This document shows positions 7,532 through 15,955 of a stretch of 64,000 nucleotides of DNA, piece by piece. The stretch is from Cellulomonas chitinilytica. Lineage in GTDB: Bacteria; Actinomycetota; Actinomycetes; Actinomycetales; Cellulomonadaceae. The notes beneath the pieces were generated by a model. The model did not search any database. It saw only the letters and a program-made list of their open reading frames with translations, and was not told the DNA's origin. A program made the position numbers and the translations under genes. How positions within the stretch are numbered: position 1 is the stretch's first letter; each line of letters begins with the position of its first letter. Location of the stretch: NCBI RefSeq assembly GCF_016862675.1, contig NZ_BONK01000019.1, positions 1-64,000 of the forward strand. Reading direction: 5' to 3'.

Positions 7532-8785
7532 TCACGCGGGGTCAGGGGCTGGTGCGCCCGTGCGGCGGCGGGACGGGCGGCCGGAGGGGCGCGGGGCGGT
7601 CAGGACGACGACCGCGACGATGCCCCCGGCCAGCAGCCACACGACGCCCTCGGCGGCGGCGTCCTGCAGGAGCAGCACCAGGCCGGACGCGACGACGACG
7701 GGCACCCCGATGCGGACGGCCGTCCGGGACGAGGCACGCCGAGCGGCGCCGTCCGCGCGCCAGGCGACGGCGAGGTGGACGCCGGCCGAGAGCAGCCCGT
7801 ACAGCGCGTACGCGGCGACGACGAGCAGCCGGTCGTGGTCGCTCACGGACGCGGTCGGGTCGGCGACGAGGCCGCCGAGGACCGCCGCGACGGTCGCGAG
7901 CGCGAGGGTCGCGCACAGGTGGGCGGCCCACGCGAGGCGCGGGGTGATGCCGCCCTGCGGGAGCATCGCGACCCCGGCGTACCCGTGGTGCACGGCGACG
8001 CCCCACAGGGCGAACACCAGCGTGAACGCGCCGGCGCCGGTGACCGCGAGCTCCCGGTCCCAGGTCGCCTCGCTGGCGCCGTCGACGACCTGCACCAGAC
8101 CCTCGCCGAGCACGATGAGCACGAACAGCCCGAGCCGTTCGCCGAGGTGGGCGGGGTCGGCGTCCATCGCGACGACGGTCGTCGGGAGCTCCCGGGCCTG
8201 CCGGTCGTCGCGCCGCTGCCGGCCGCTCCGGGACACCTTCTGCAGCATCCGGTCGAGCCGCGACTGGCTGTCGGCGAGCAGCTTCTCGCGGGTCGTCGAG
8301 AGCAGGAGCAGCAGGTCCATCGCGAGGCCGACGGCCCACAGGACGTACCGGGCGGGGCTGTCGACCCACCACGACACGATCCACGGCACCACCCCGAAGG
8401 CCGCCTGCACGAGTGGCAGGTCGACCACGACCGTCGCCTGCCGCCACGGGCGCGCGGCGAGGACCCGGCCCACCACGTACGCGATCGCGAACGCCCGCGC
8501 GTGCTCGTCGCGGATCTCGGGGACGGCGGCCGTCATCACGCCCAGCACGGCCATCCCGGCGAGCATCGGGAGCGTGTGCGTCTCGTCCCCGGCGATGTTG
8601 CTGTAGGTCGTGAAGCACGCCCACACGATCCAGAACGCGGTGAACGCGACGACGTAGACCGCGAGGCCGCCGCCGGACTCGTCCTCCTCGAGCAGGTGCG
8701 CGAGCATCCCGATGCCCGCGACGACGACGAGGTCGAAGAACAGCTCGAGCCAGGACGCGTGCCGTTCCTCCGCCATGGGAGGCAT
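7532..8785 (-). CDS. Low temperature requirement A (LtrA) family membrane protein
   Basis: 417 residues from the ATG at 8785 (an ATG three codons further in, at 8776, is equally possible; neither has a clear ribosome binding site). The family-defining N-terminus ASWLELFFDLVVVAGIGML is present, followed by about ten transmembrane helices. A central basic loop (KVSRSGRQRRDDRQ) and the conserved LGERLGLFVLIVLGEGLVQVV follow. LtrA was named from Listeria growth at low temperature; its biochemical function is unknown. The GERLGLF-x-x-x-x-LGE signature is diagnostic. Confidence 0.88.
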   Translation of the reverse strand: MPPMAEERHASWLELFFDLVVVAGIGMLAHLLEEDESGGGLAVYVVAFTAFWIVWACFTTYSNIAGDETHTLPMLAGMAVLGVMTAAVPEIRDEHARAFAIAYVVGRVLAARPWRQATVVVDLPLVQAAFGVVPWIVSWWVDSPARYVLWAVGLAMDLLLLLSTTREKLLADSQSRLDRMLQKVSRSGRQRRDDRQARELPTTVVAMDADPAHLGERLGLFVLIVLGEGLVQVVDGASEATWDRELAVTGAGAFTLVFALWGVAVHHGYAGVAMLPQGGITPRLAWAAHLCATLALATVAAVLGGLVADPTASVSDHDRLLVVAAYALYGLLSAGVHLAVAWRADGAARRASSRTAVRIGVPVVVASGLVLLLQDAAAEGVVWLLAGGIVAVVVLTAPRPSGRPSRRRTGAPAPDPA

Positions 8786-8877
8786 CGTGCCGAAGCATCG
8801 GACCGCGCGTCGAGGCACCGCGTCGTGCCAGGCTGGACGGACCGTGCGACGTCGCGCGGCCGGAACGGGAGGTCGCC

Positions 8878-10176
8878 GTGGTCCTCGTCCCTGCGTGGGC
8901 GGCGCTGGGTGGCGACCCCGCCCTGCCGTCCCTCGTCCGGTCCACCGGGGACACCGGGCTCGGCTCGGTGCTGGCGGTCGGCGCGCTCGCCCTCGGGGCG
9001 GTCGGCGCGCAGCGGCTCGCCGCCGAGGAGCTGCGCACCGGGTCGGCGCCCGACGGGCCGGTGGTCCTCGACGCCCGGCACGTCGGCATCGCGTTCCGCA
9101 GCGAACGGTTCCTGCGGGTCGACGGCCACCCGGCCGGGGCGGGGTTCGCGCCGCTGTCCCGGTTCACGCCGGCCGCCGACGGCTGGGTCCGGCTGCACGC
9201 CAACTACCCGCACCACCTGCGGGCGCTGCACGACGCCCTCGGCGCCGACCCGCTCGCCGTGATCGGGACGATGTCCGCGACGGACGTCGAGGACGCCGTC
9301 GTCGCGGCCGGGGGCGTGGCGGCGGCCGTCCGCACCGAGCAGGAGTGGGCGGCGTCGGACCCGGGTGCGGCCGTGCGGGCGCTGCCGGTGCTGCGGCTGG
9401 CGCGCGTGGGCGACGGCCGGCCCCGCGCGCCCCGGCTGGACGGGCTCCGCGTCCTCGACCTCACCCGCGTCATCGCCGGGCCTGTCGGCACGCGCACCCT
9501 CGCCTCGTACGGCGCCGACGTGCTGCGCCTCGACAGCCCGCGCCTGCCGGAGGACCCCGCGGCGCTGCTCGACACCGGCCCCGGCAAGCGGCACGCCCGG
9601 CTGGACCTCGCGACGAGCGACGGCCGGGAACGGTTCGAGGACCTGCTCGACGGCGCCGACGTGCTCGTGCAGGGGTACCGGCCGGGCGCGCTGGACCGGT
9701 TCGGGCTGTCGTCGGCGGCCCTCGCCGAACGCCGGCCCGGGCTCGTCGTGGTCACCCTGTCGGCGTGGGGCACGGACGGGCCGTGGGCGGGCCGCCGCGG
9801 GTTCGACTCGATCGTCCAGGCGGCCACCGGCATCGCGGACGTCACGCGCGCGGACGACGGCACGCCCGGGGCGCTCCCCGCGCAGGCGCTCGACCACGCC
9901 GCCGGGCACCTCGTCGCCGCCGCCGTCATGCGCGCCGTCACGCAGACCGGCGGTGGTGGCACCTGGCACGCGCACCTGTCGCTCGCCCAGCTCGCGACCT
10001 GGCTGCTCGGGGCTCCGCGCTCCACACTGCCGCCGACGGCTCCCGCCCCCGACGCCGACCCCTACCTCGTCGACCTGGACTCCCCGACGGGGACCGTGAC
10101 CCTCGTCGCGCCGCCCGGCTCCCCCGTCTGGCGGCACGGCCCCGTGCCGAGCGGGTACGACGAGTCCACGTGGTGA
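8878..10176 (+). CDS. CaiB/BaiF-type (family III) CoA transferase
   Basis: 432 residues. The C-terminal two thirds start at LDGLRVLDLTRVIAGPVGTRTLASYGADVLRLD, the typical family III opening, continue through GADVLVQGYRPGALDRFGL and include LPAQALDHAAGHLVAAAVM, where the Asp is the likely acyl-carrying residue. The N-terminal part carries a small-domain-like segment, so domain order is permuted compared with FRC or CaiB, as in other actinobacterial homologues. These enzymes move CoA between carboxylic acids; the acid here is unknown. GGGAGG precedes the GTG start by 6 bases. A 62-bp gap separates it from the MFS gene. Confidence 0.88.
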   Translation: MVLVPAWAALGGDPALPSLVRSTGDTGLGSVLAVGALALGAVGAQRLAAEELRTGSAPDGPVVLDARHVGIAFRSERFLRVDGHPAGAGFAPLSRFTPAADGWVRLHANYPHHLRALHDALGADPLAVIGTMSATDVEDAVVAAGGVAAAVRTEQEWAASDPGAAVRALPVLRLARVGDGRPRAPRLDGLRVLDLTRVIAGPVGTRTLASYGADVLRLDSPRLPEDPAALLDTGPGKRHARLDLATSDGRERFEDLLDGADVLVQGYRPGALDRFGLSSAALAERRPGLVVVTLSAWGTDGPWAGRRGFDSIVQAATGIADVTRADDGTPGALPAQALDHAAGHLVAAAVMRAVTQTGGGGTWHAHLSLAQLATWLLGAPRSTLPPTAPAPDADPYLVDLDSPTGTVTLVAPPGSPVWRHGPVPSGYDESTW

Positions 10177-10238
10177 CGCGCGCGGGCAGAAGAACCAAGG
10201 TGACCGCCGACCGTACCGGCGCGTAACCTCTCCGCCTT

Positions 10239-11486
10239 GTGAGCCGGATCGTCGACGTCGTGGTGCCGCCCCGGCTCGGCCGCGGGTTCCGGTGGCTGCT
10301 CGCGTCGTCGTGGACGACGAACCTCGGCGACGGCATCGTCATCGCCGCCGGACCCCTGCTCGTGGCCTCCCGGACGCAGGACGCGTTCCTCGTCGCGCTC
10401 GCGGCCCTCCTGCAGTGGCTGCCTCCGCTCCTGTTCGGCCTGTGGGCGGGTGCGCTGACCGACCGGCTCGACCGGCGGCGGCTCGTCATCACGGTGGACC
10501 TCATGCGGGCCGTCGTGCTGGTGCTGCTGGCGCTCGCGGTGCTCACCGACATCGCGTCGATCGTCCTGGTGCTCGCCGCGATGTTCGTGCTCGGCACCGC
10601 CGAGACGTTCGCCGACAACGCGTCGAGCACGCTCGTGCCGATGCTCGTGCACCGCGACGACCTCGCCGTCGCGAACTCCCGCATCCAGGCCGGGTTCGTC
10701 ACGGTCAACCAGCTCGTCGGACCGCCGATCGGTGCCGTGCTGTTCGCCGCCGGGCAGGCCATGCCGTTCGCGGCCGAGGCGGTGCTCGTCGTGGCCGGGG
10801 CGGTCCTCGTGTCCCGTGTGGAGCTGCCGCCGCACCGCGTCGAGCCCGCGCACCGCAGCCACATCCGCGCCGACATCGCCGAGGGCGTCCGCTGGGTCCT
10901 GCACCACGCGGCCGTCCGCACGCTCGTGCTGACGATCCTCATCTTCAACGTGACCTGGGGCGCCGCGTGGTCGGTGCTCGTCCTGTACGCGCACCGGCAG
11001 CTCGGGCTCGGGGCCGTCGGGTTCGGGCTCATCACCACGGTCGGCGCGCTCGGCGGGCTCCTCGGGACGCTGACGTACGGGTGGATCACGCAGCGGGTCA
11101 GCCTCGCGAACCTCATGCGGATCGGCCTCATCGTCGAGACCCTCACGCACCTGGCGCTCGCGCTCACGACGACACCGGCCGTCGCGTTCGTCATCTTCTT
11201 CGTGTTCGGGATGCACGCGTTCGTGTGGGGCACCACATCGGTGACCGTCCGGCAGCGGGCCGTGCCGACCGCGCTGCAGGGGCGTGTCGGGTCGGTGAAC
11301 CTCGTCGGGGTGTTCGGCGGGCTCGTCATCGGGTCCGCGATCGGCGGGGTGCTCGCCCAGCACCGGGGCGTCACGGCGCCGTTCTGGTTCGCGTTCGTCG
11401 GGTCGGCGGTGTTCGTCGTGCTCATCTGGCACCAGCTCCGGCACGTCGCGCACACCGACGCCCAGGACGCCCCCGAACCGGTCTGA
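10239..11486 (+). CDS. MFS exporter (EntS/MFS_3-like)
   Basis: 415 residues with twelve hydrophobic segments and a central charged loop (HRSHIRADIAEGVRWVLHH). The loop-2/3 signature reads GLWAGALTDRLDRRRLVITVD, and SSTLVPMLVHRDDLAVANS is characteristic of MFS_3-type exporters related to enterobactin exporter EntS. An efflux role is inferred; the substrate is unknown. The GTG start lacks a Shine-Dalgarno; TAACCT lies 9 nt upstream, consistent with a very short leader. It lies in the same orientation as the CoA transferase and the NYN gene. Confidence 0.85.
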   Translation: MSRIVDVVVPPRLGRGFRWLLASSWTTNLGDGIVIAAGPLLVASRTQDAFLVALAALLQWLPPLLFGLWAGALTDRLDRRRLVITVDLMRAVVLVLLALAVLTDIASIVLVLAAMFVLGTAETFADNASSTLVPMLVHRDDLAVANSRIQAGFVTVNQLVGPPIGAVLFAAGQAMPFAAEAVLVVAGAVLVSRVELPPHRVEPAHRSHIRADIAEGVRWVLHHAAVRTLVLTILIFNVTWGAAWSVLVLYAHRQLGLGAVGFGLITTVGALGGLLGTLTYGWITQRVSLANLMRIGLIVETLTHLALALTTTPAVAFVIFFVFGMHAFVWGTTSVTVRQRAVPTALQGRVGSVNLVGVFGGLVIGSAIGGVLAQHRGVTAPFWFAFVGSAVFVVLIWHQLRHVAHTDAQDAPEPV

Positions 11487-11535
11487 TCGGGTCCGCCCGG
11501 CGCGCCTCGCACGCCGAACCGTCAGGATGGGGGGC

Positions 11536-12882
11536 GTGACCACCACCGACGCCCCGCCGACCGGCTCCGACCGCCGGTACCGCTGCGCCCTGTTCGTCGA
11601 CTTCGACAACGTCTACATCGGGCTGCGCCGCCTGGACCCGGACGCGGCGGAGGCGTTCGCGACGGACCCGGGCCACTGGCTGTCCGAGCTGGAGCAGGGC
11701 ACCGACTCGGACGGCGACTTCTCCCGCCGGTTCCTCATCCGGGCGTGCTACCTGAACCCGTCGGTGTTCTCGCGGTACCGGCCGAACTTCACGCGCGCCG
11801 GGTTCCAGGTGGTCGACTGCCCGTCGCTGACGCAGCAGGGCAAGAGCAGCGCCGACATCAACCTCGTGCTCGACGCGGTCGACGCCCTCGCGGCGGACAC
11901 CCGGTACGAGGAGTTCGTCATCGCGTCGGCCGACGCGGACTTCACGCCGCTGGCCCTGCGCTGCCGGGCCGCCGACCGGCGGGTCACGATCATCACGTCC
12001 GGTCCGGCCGCGAGCGCGTACCGGGCCGTCGCGGACACCGTCATCACGGCGGACGACCTCGCGGAGCTCGTCACGTCGTCGGCGCTGGCCGGCGCCCTGT
12101 CGTCGGTGCTCGACGGGAGCCCGACCGACACCCCGGCCCCGGCGGGGGTGGACGTGCGCGCGGCGGACGGCCCGGCACCGGACGCCGTGGTGCCGTCGCC
12201 GACCCTCGCGGCCGACGACGCCGAGCCGAGCACGCGACCTGCGCGCGCCGTGACCACCCCGGCGCACCGGGCGATCCTCCAGCGGGTCCGCTCGGCCGAC
12301 CGGCCGCTCCCCCTGGGCGTCGTCGCGCAGGTCGCCCAGAAGGCGGACCCGACCCTGGCGACGACCGGGTGGGGGCCCGGCGGGTTCTTCGCGTGGCTGA
12401 CCCGGACCGTGCCGGAGGTCGGTGCGTCGTCCCGGCCGCCGGGCTTCGTCTGGGACCCGGCCCGGTTCGGCGAGGCGGACCTGCCGGGTGCGGTCGCGGA
12501 CACCGACCCGACGGCGCTGCAGCAGCAGGTCGTCAACGTCACCGACACCCCGGGGCTGAGCCAGGCCAACTACCGGGTGCTCCTGGAGTCGCTCGCCGCC
12601 GACCTGAAGGCTCACCCGTTCGAGCGGGCCACCACGTCGAAGCGGGTGCGCAACGCGTGCCAGGAGGCGGGCGCGGCCGTCGGCCGGTCGACGGTCGACT
12701 ACGTCATCGCGTGCGTGCTGTACGGCGGGCTCGAGCTCACGTCGGCGGTGTCGGCGACCGACCTCGCGGCGGCGTGGGCCGACTACGTGGTGAGCCTGTC
12801 CCGGGGGGCACGGATGGAGCTCAGTGCGGGTGACGTGGCCGCGATCCGGTCGTGGGTCGGCGGGGGGCTGCTGGACCGCTGA
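11536..12882 (+). CDS. NYN-domain ribonuclease-like protein with C-terminal OST-HTH/LOTUS region
   Basis: 448 residues. N-terminal NYN (PIN-like) nuclease domain: ALFVDFDNVYIGL carries the first acidic pair, GKSSADINLVLDAVDAL the second and FVIASADADFTPLALRCR the third. A Pro/Ala/Asp-rich linker spans about 200-245. The region TPAHRAILQRVRSADRPLPLGVVAQVAQK onward and the final 100 residues look like OST-HTH/LOTUS winged helices, which bind RNA in related proteins. An RNA-processing role is inferred. The GTG at 11536 is preferred to the ATG at 11527: it has AGGA, or a CAGGAT -10-like hexamer, at suitable distance. Confidence 0.82.
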   Translation: MTTTDAPPTGSDRRYRCALFVDFDNVYIGLRRLDPDAAEAFATDPGHWLSELEQGTDSDGDFSRRFLIRACYLNPSVFSRYRPNFTRAGFQVVDCPSLTQQGKSSADINLVLDAVDALAADTRYEEFVIASADADFTPLALRCRAADRRVTIITSGPAASAYRAVADTVITADDLAELVTSSALAGALSSVLDGSPTDTPAPAGVDVRAADGPAPDAVVPSPTLAADDAEPSTRPARAVTTPAHRAILQRVRSADRPLPLGVVAQVAQKADPTLATTGWGPGGFFAWLTRTVPEVGASSRPPGFVWDPARFGEADLPGAVADTDPTALQQQVVNVTDTPGLSQANYRVLLESLAADLKAHPFERATTSKRVRNACQEAGAAVGRSTVDYVIACVLYGGLELTSAVSATDLAAAWADYVVSLSRGARMELSAGDVAAIRSWVGGGLLDR

Positions 12883-12925
12883 CCTCGGCGTCGGGAAGCA
12901 CGGGGCGTGGGTCTCGCGTCGGTGC

Positions 12926-13429
12926 TCAGGAGGGCGCGTCCAGGACGTGCCAGACGATCTCGCCGGCCCCGTCCGTCGTGACGCGCTCGCGCCGGAACCC
13001 GAGCTTCTCGAGCACCCGCAGCGACGGCCGGTTCCAGGTGCGCACGGTCGACCAGAGCCGGGTGCGGCCGGTGGCGAACGCAGCGTCGACGAGCGCGGCG
13101 GCCGCCTCCGTCGCGTAGCCGTGCCCGTGCGCGTGGGGCAGGAGCTCGTAGGCGAGCTCGGGCTCGTCGAGGGTCGCCCGGCCGACGACGAGCGCGCAGT
13201 AGCCGAGGGCGTCGCCGGTGGACCGGTCGCGCAGGACGAGCGCGCCGATGCCCATGTCCCGCCGGGTCCGGGTCATGGTCGCGATGCGCTCGACGGCGGC
13301 CTCGACGGTCACGGTCCCCGTGCCGCGCGCGGTGAACAGCTCGGCGAGCCAGGGGGCGTCGTCGGGCACCTGGGGTGTGAGGACGAGCCGCGGGGTGTCG
13401 AGGTGCTCCGTGAGCGGGGAGAAGGTCAC
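12926..13429 (-). CDS. GNAT N-acetyltransferase (RimJ/RimL-like)
   Basis: 167 residues starting LTEHLDTPRLVLTPQVPDDAPWL, the usual opening of RimJ/RimL-type GNATs. The acetyl-CoA pyrophosphate loop appears as ELLPHAHGHGYATEAAAALVD, and the C-terminal motif NRPSLRVLEKLGFRRE is clear. The GTG start overlaps the stop of the LacI gene by 4 bp (GTGA), so the two are translationally coupled. Why an acetyltransferase is coupled to a sugar regulator is not evident; it may act on a small molecule or on a protein N-terminus. Confidence 0.88.
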   Translation of the reverse strand: MTFSPLTEHLDTPRLVLTPQVPDDAPWLAELFTARGTGTVTVEAAVERIATMTRTRRDMGIGALVLRDRSTGDALGYCALVVGRATLDEPELAYELLPHAHGHGYATEAAAALVDAAFATGRTRLWSTVRTWNRPSLRVLEKLGFRRERVTTDGAGEIVWHVLDAPS

Positions 13430-14427
13430 GCCGACTCGCGGCGGATGAGGTGGATGGTGTCCGAACCCGGGCGCCGTGGTGCCGGCTTCCCGGACAGCCC
13501 GCGGATGACGAGGGCGGCGATGTACTGCGCGATGACGCCCTGCTCGGCGTTCACGGTGGTCAGGGGCGGTGACGCGAACGGAGCGGCCGGGATGTCGTCG
13601 ACGCCGACGACGGCGAGGTCGCCCGGCACGGCGACCCCCGCGAGCCGGGTTCCGGCGAGGACCGCCAGGGCGACGTCGTCGTTGTACGCGCACACCCCGG
13701 TGACCCCCTCGGCGACCCACGCGCGCACGGCGTCGGCCGCGGCCTCGGCGTCCATCGGGAGGGTCCGGACCACGGGGGCGTCGAGGCCCAGCTCGGCGCA
13801 CGCGGTGCGGACGCCTTCGAGCCGCGGCTCGGCGAAGCCCTTGAGGCGCGGGTCCTCGGGGTAGGCGTAGCCGATCAGGCGGCGGCCGGTGGCGGCGAGG
13901 TGCTCCGCCTGGACGCGTCCGGTGCGCTGCTGCGGGACGAGCAGCTCGCCCTGCCGCTGGGTGGTGGGGCTCAGGAGGGCGACGGTGACGGCGATGCCGG
14001 CGGCCCGCATGGCGGCGACCTCGGTGTCATCGAGCTCGTCCCACAGCACGACGGCGGCGGGCCCGAGCGAGCGCCACACCTCGGAGACGGGCCGGCCGGC
14101 GGCCCGGGGGTGGGCGTAGAGGGTGAGGCCCTCGGCGGCGAGGCTCGTGGAGAGGGTCTCCAGGAGGGTGCCCATCGCGGGGCCGATGGGCCAGTCGGGC
14201 AGGAGGCACAGGACGACGTCGGACCGGCCGCTCTGCAGGGCGCGGGCGGTGGCCGACGGGGCGTAGCCGAGCCGTTCGACGGCGTGCATGATCCGCTGCC
14301 GGGTGGCGTCCGGGATCTTCTGGTGGGGCGTCCCGTTGAGCACGTAGCTCACGGTGGTCCGGGACACGCCCGCCTCTCGTGCGACGTCTGCGCTGGTCAC
14401 GCGCCGGGGGCGCTGCTCGGCCGTCAT
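13426..14427 (-). CDS. LacI-family transcriptional regulator of the adjacent GH3 operon
   Basis: 333 residues. N-terminal HTH with the canonical VTSADVAREAGVSRTTVSYV followed by LNG and the hinge helix region (YAPSATARALQSG). The periplasmic-binding-protein-like effector domain ends in VPGDLAVVGVDDIPAAPFASPPLTTV, the standard LacI signature. It is divergent from the MFS-GH3 operon, and the 172-bp region between contains four copies of a 13-bp motif near its start and the facing promoter. The likely effector is the oligosaccharide or monosaccharide handled by that operon. It co-transcribes a GNAT gene. Confidence 0.92.
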   Translation of the reverse strand: MTAEQRPRRVTSADVAREAGVSRTTVSYVLNGTPHQKIPDATRQRIMHAVERLGYAPSATARALQSGRSDVVLCLLPDWPIGPAMGTLLETLSTSLAAEGLTLYAHPRAAGRPVSEVWRSLGPAAVVLWDELDDTEVAAMRAAGIAVTVALLSPTTQRQGELLVPQQRTGRVQAEHLAATGRRLIGYAYPEDPRLKGFAEPRLEGVRTACAELGLDAPVVRTLPMDAEAAADAVRAWVAEGVTGVCAYNDDVALAVLAGTRLAGVAVPGDLAVVGVDDIPAAPFASPPLTTVNAEQGVIAQYIAALVIRGLSGKPAPRRPGSDTIHLIRRESA

Positions 14428-14456
14428 CGGTCTCGAACCTCCTCGAAAGTGCGCCT

Positions 14457-14531
14457 CTTGCGCGATTCACCCACTGTGTGCCACCTTACTGACACGCGCA
14501 AGTGAAACGCGTCAGTGACGCGCATCAGTGA
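14457..14531. promoter_or_regulatory. LacI operator region: four copies of a 13-bp motif
   Basis: Three direct copies abut at exact 13-bp spacing: TGACACGCGCAAG (14490), TGAAACGCGTCAG (14503), TGACGCGCATCAG (14516), closed by TGAG. A fourth copy, TGAATCGCGCAAG, lies inverted at 14457-14469, next to the LacI gene. The core CGCG is typical of LacI-family operators; the tandem head-to-tail arrangement is not. Confidence 0.65.
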
Positions 14532-14599
14532 GTGGGCTGCAGCAGCCGGTCCCTCCGCCCCGCAGCAGTTGCTCCCCTCGCAGACGACGGAGAACGACC

Positions 14600-15955
14600 A
14601 TGAGCCCGGACGCGATCGACCATCTGAACCCCCTCACCGACGAGACGCCCAGCAGCACCGAGCTGCCGGCGTCGATCGTCACGTCGGGCATCCCGGGCCA
14701 CGAGCGCCCGGTCCCGCCCTACGCCATCGAGCCGCCCACCGAGGCGGTCACCAAGAAGTTCGTGGTGACGTTCGCCTTCGCCCAGCTGGCGCTGTTCATC
14801 GCGCTCCTCGGCCCCGTGACCATCAGCATGGCCATCAAGGTCACGGCCGTGGTCGGCGACGCCCAGGCCACCACGGCGCAGGGCCTCATCCTCGGCGTCG
14901 GCGCCCTCGCAGCCCTCCTCGCCAACCCGTTCTTCGGGCGGCTGTCCGACCGGACCATGTCCCGCTGGGGGCGTCGTCGTCCCTGGCTGGTCGGCGGCTC
15001 GCTCGGCCTGGCGGCCTTCCTGTTCGTCATCGCCGTCGGCACCAACGTCCCGACGCTGCTGATCGGCTGGTTCCTCGCGCAGCTCGCCGCCAACGCGTGC
15101 TTCGCGGCCTACCTCGCGACGATCGCCGACCAGGTGCCGCCGCGCCAGACGGCCAAGATCAGCGCCCTCGGCGGCGTCATGCAGAACGTCGGCGTCCTCG
15201 CCGCCATCTGGATCGCCACCCTGTTCACGTCGCAGATGATCGCGCTGTTCATGGTTCCCGCCGCGATCGGCGTGGTCGGCATGGTCGTCTACGCGCTCGT
15301 GCTCCCCGACAAGCAGCTCCCGAAGCGCCCGCCGTCGATGACGATGCGCGCCTGGCTCGACACGTTCTGGCTGAGCCCGCGCCGCTACCCCGACTTCGCC
15401 TGGGCCTGGGTCTCGCGCTTCATGCTCATCCTCGGCAGCTTCCTGTTCTCGACGTTCCGGTTCTTCTGGATGAAGGACCACCTGGGCCTGACCGACGCCG
15501 AGGCCGCGGGCGTCGTCTTCAAGGGCGTGCTGATCTACACGGTCGTCCTGGTGATCGTCGGCCAGCTGGCCGGGATCGTGTCCGACAAGCTGGCCCGCCG
15601 CAAGGTGTTCGTCTTCGCGTCGACCGCCCTGTTCGCCGTCGGTCTCGGCCTGCTGACCCAGGTGCACGGCGTGAGCGGCTTCTACATGGTCGAGGCGATC
15701 CTCGGCGCCGCGTACGGCATCTACATGGGCGTCGACCTGGCGCTCGTCATCGGCGTCCTGCCCAACCCGGACGACTCCGCGAAGGACCTGGGCGTCTTCA
15801 ACATCGCCAACGCCGCCCCCCAGTCGCTCGCCCCGTTCCTCGGCGCGCTGCTGATCGGTGGCGCCGCGAAGAACTACGACCTCCTGTACCTCTCCGCGGC
15901 GGCCCTGACACTCGTCGGCGCCCTCGCGATCATCCCCGTCAAGAAGGTGAAGTGA
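14600..15955 (+). CDS. MFS sugar transporter (GPH/SLC45-like)
   Basis: 451 residues with twelve membrane segments and a hydrophilic N-terminal tail of about 45 residues. The loop between helices 2 and 3 reads FFGRLSDRTMSRWGRRRPWLVGGSL, the R-x-G-R-R-x-P pattern of glycoside-pentoside-hexuronide or SLC45-type sugar carriers. It precedes a cytoplasmic GH3 glycosidase and overlaps its start by one base (TGATG), so transport and intracellular hydrolysis of a glycoside are coupled. GGAG lies 7 bases before the ATG. It is controlled by the divergent LacI regulator. Confidence 0.87.
   Translation: MSPDAIDHLNPLTDETPSSTELPASIVTSGIPGHERPVPPYAIEPPTEAVTKKFVVTFAFAQLALFIALLGPVTISMAIKVTAVVGDAQATTAQGLILGVGALAALLANPFFGRLSDRTMSRWGRRRPWLVGGSLGLAAFLFVIAVGTNVPTLLIGWFLAQLAANACFAAYLATIADQVPPRQTAKISALGGVMQNVGVLAAIWIATLFTSQMIALFMVPAAIGVVGMVVYALVLPDKQLPKRPPSMTMRAWLDTFWLSPRRYPDFAWAWVSRFMLILGSFLFSTFRFFWMKDHLGLTDAEAAGVVFKGVLIYTVVLVIVGQLAGIVSDKLARRKVFVFASTALFAVGLGLLTQVHGVSGFYMVEAILGAAYGIYMGVDLALVIGVLPNPDDSAKDLGVFNIANAAPQSLAPFLGALLIGGAAKNYDLLYLSAAALTLVGALAIIPVKKVK

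Noticed and set aside
13430..13801. Longer start for the GNAT gene, reaching into the LacI gene
   Set aside because: The extra 124 residues are a shadow of LacI; the GTG at 13429 with a 4-bp overlap gives a normal-length GNAT.
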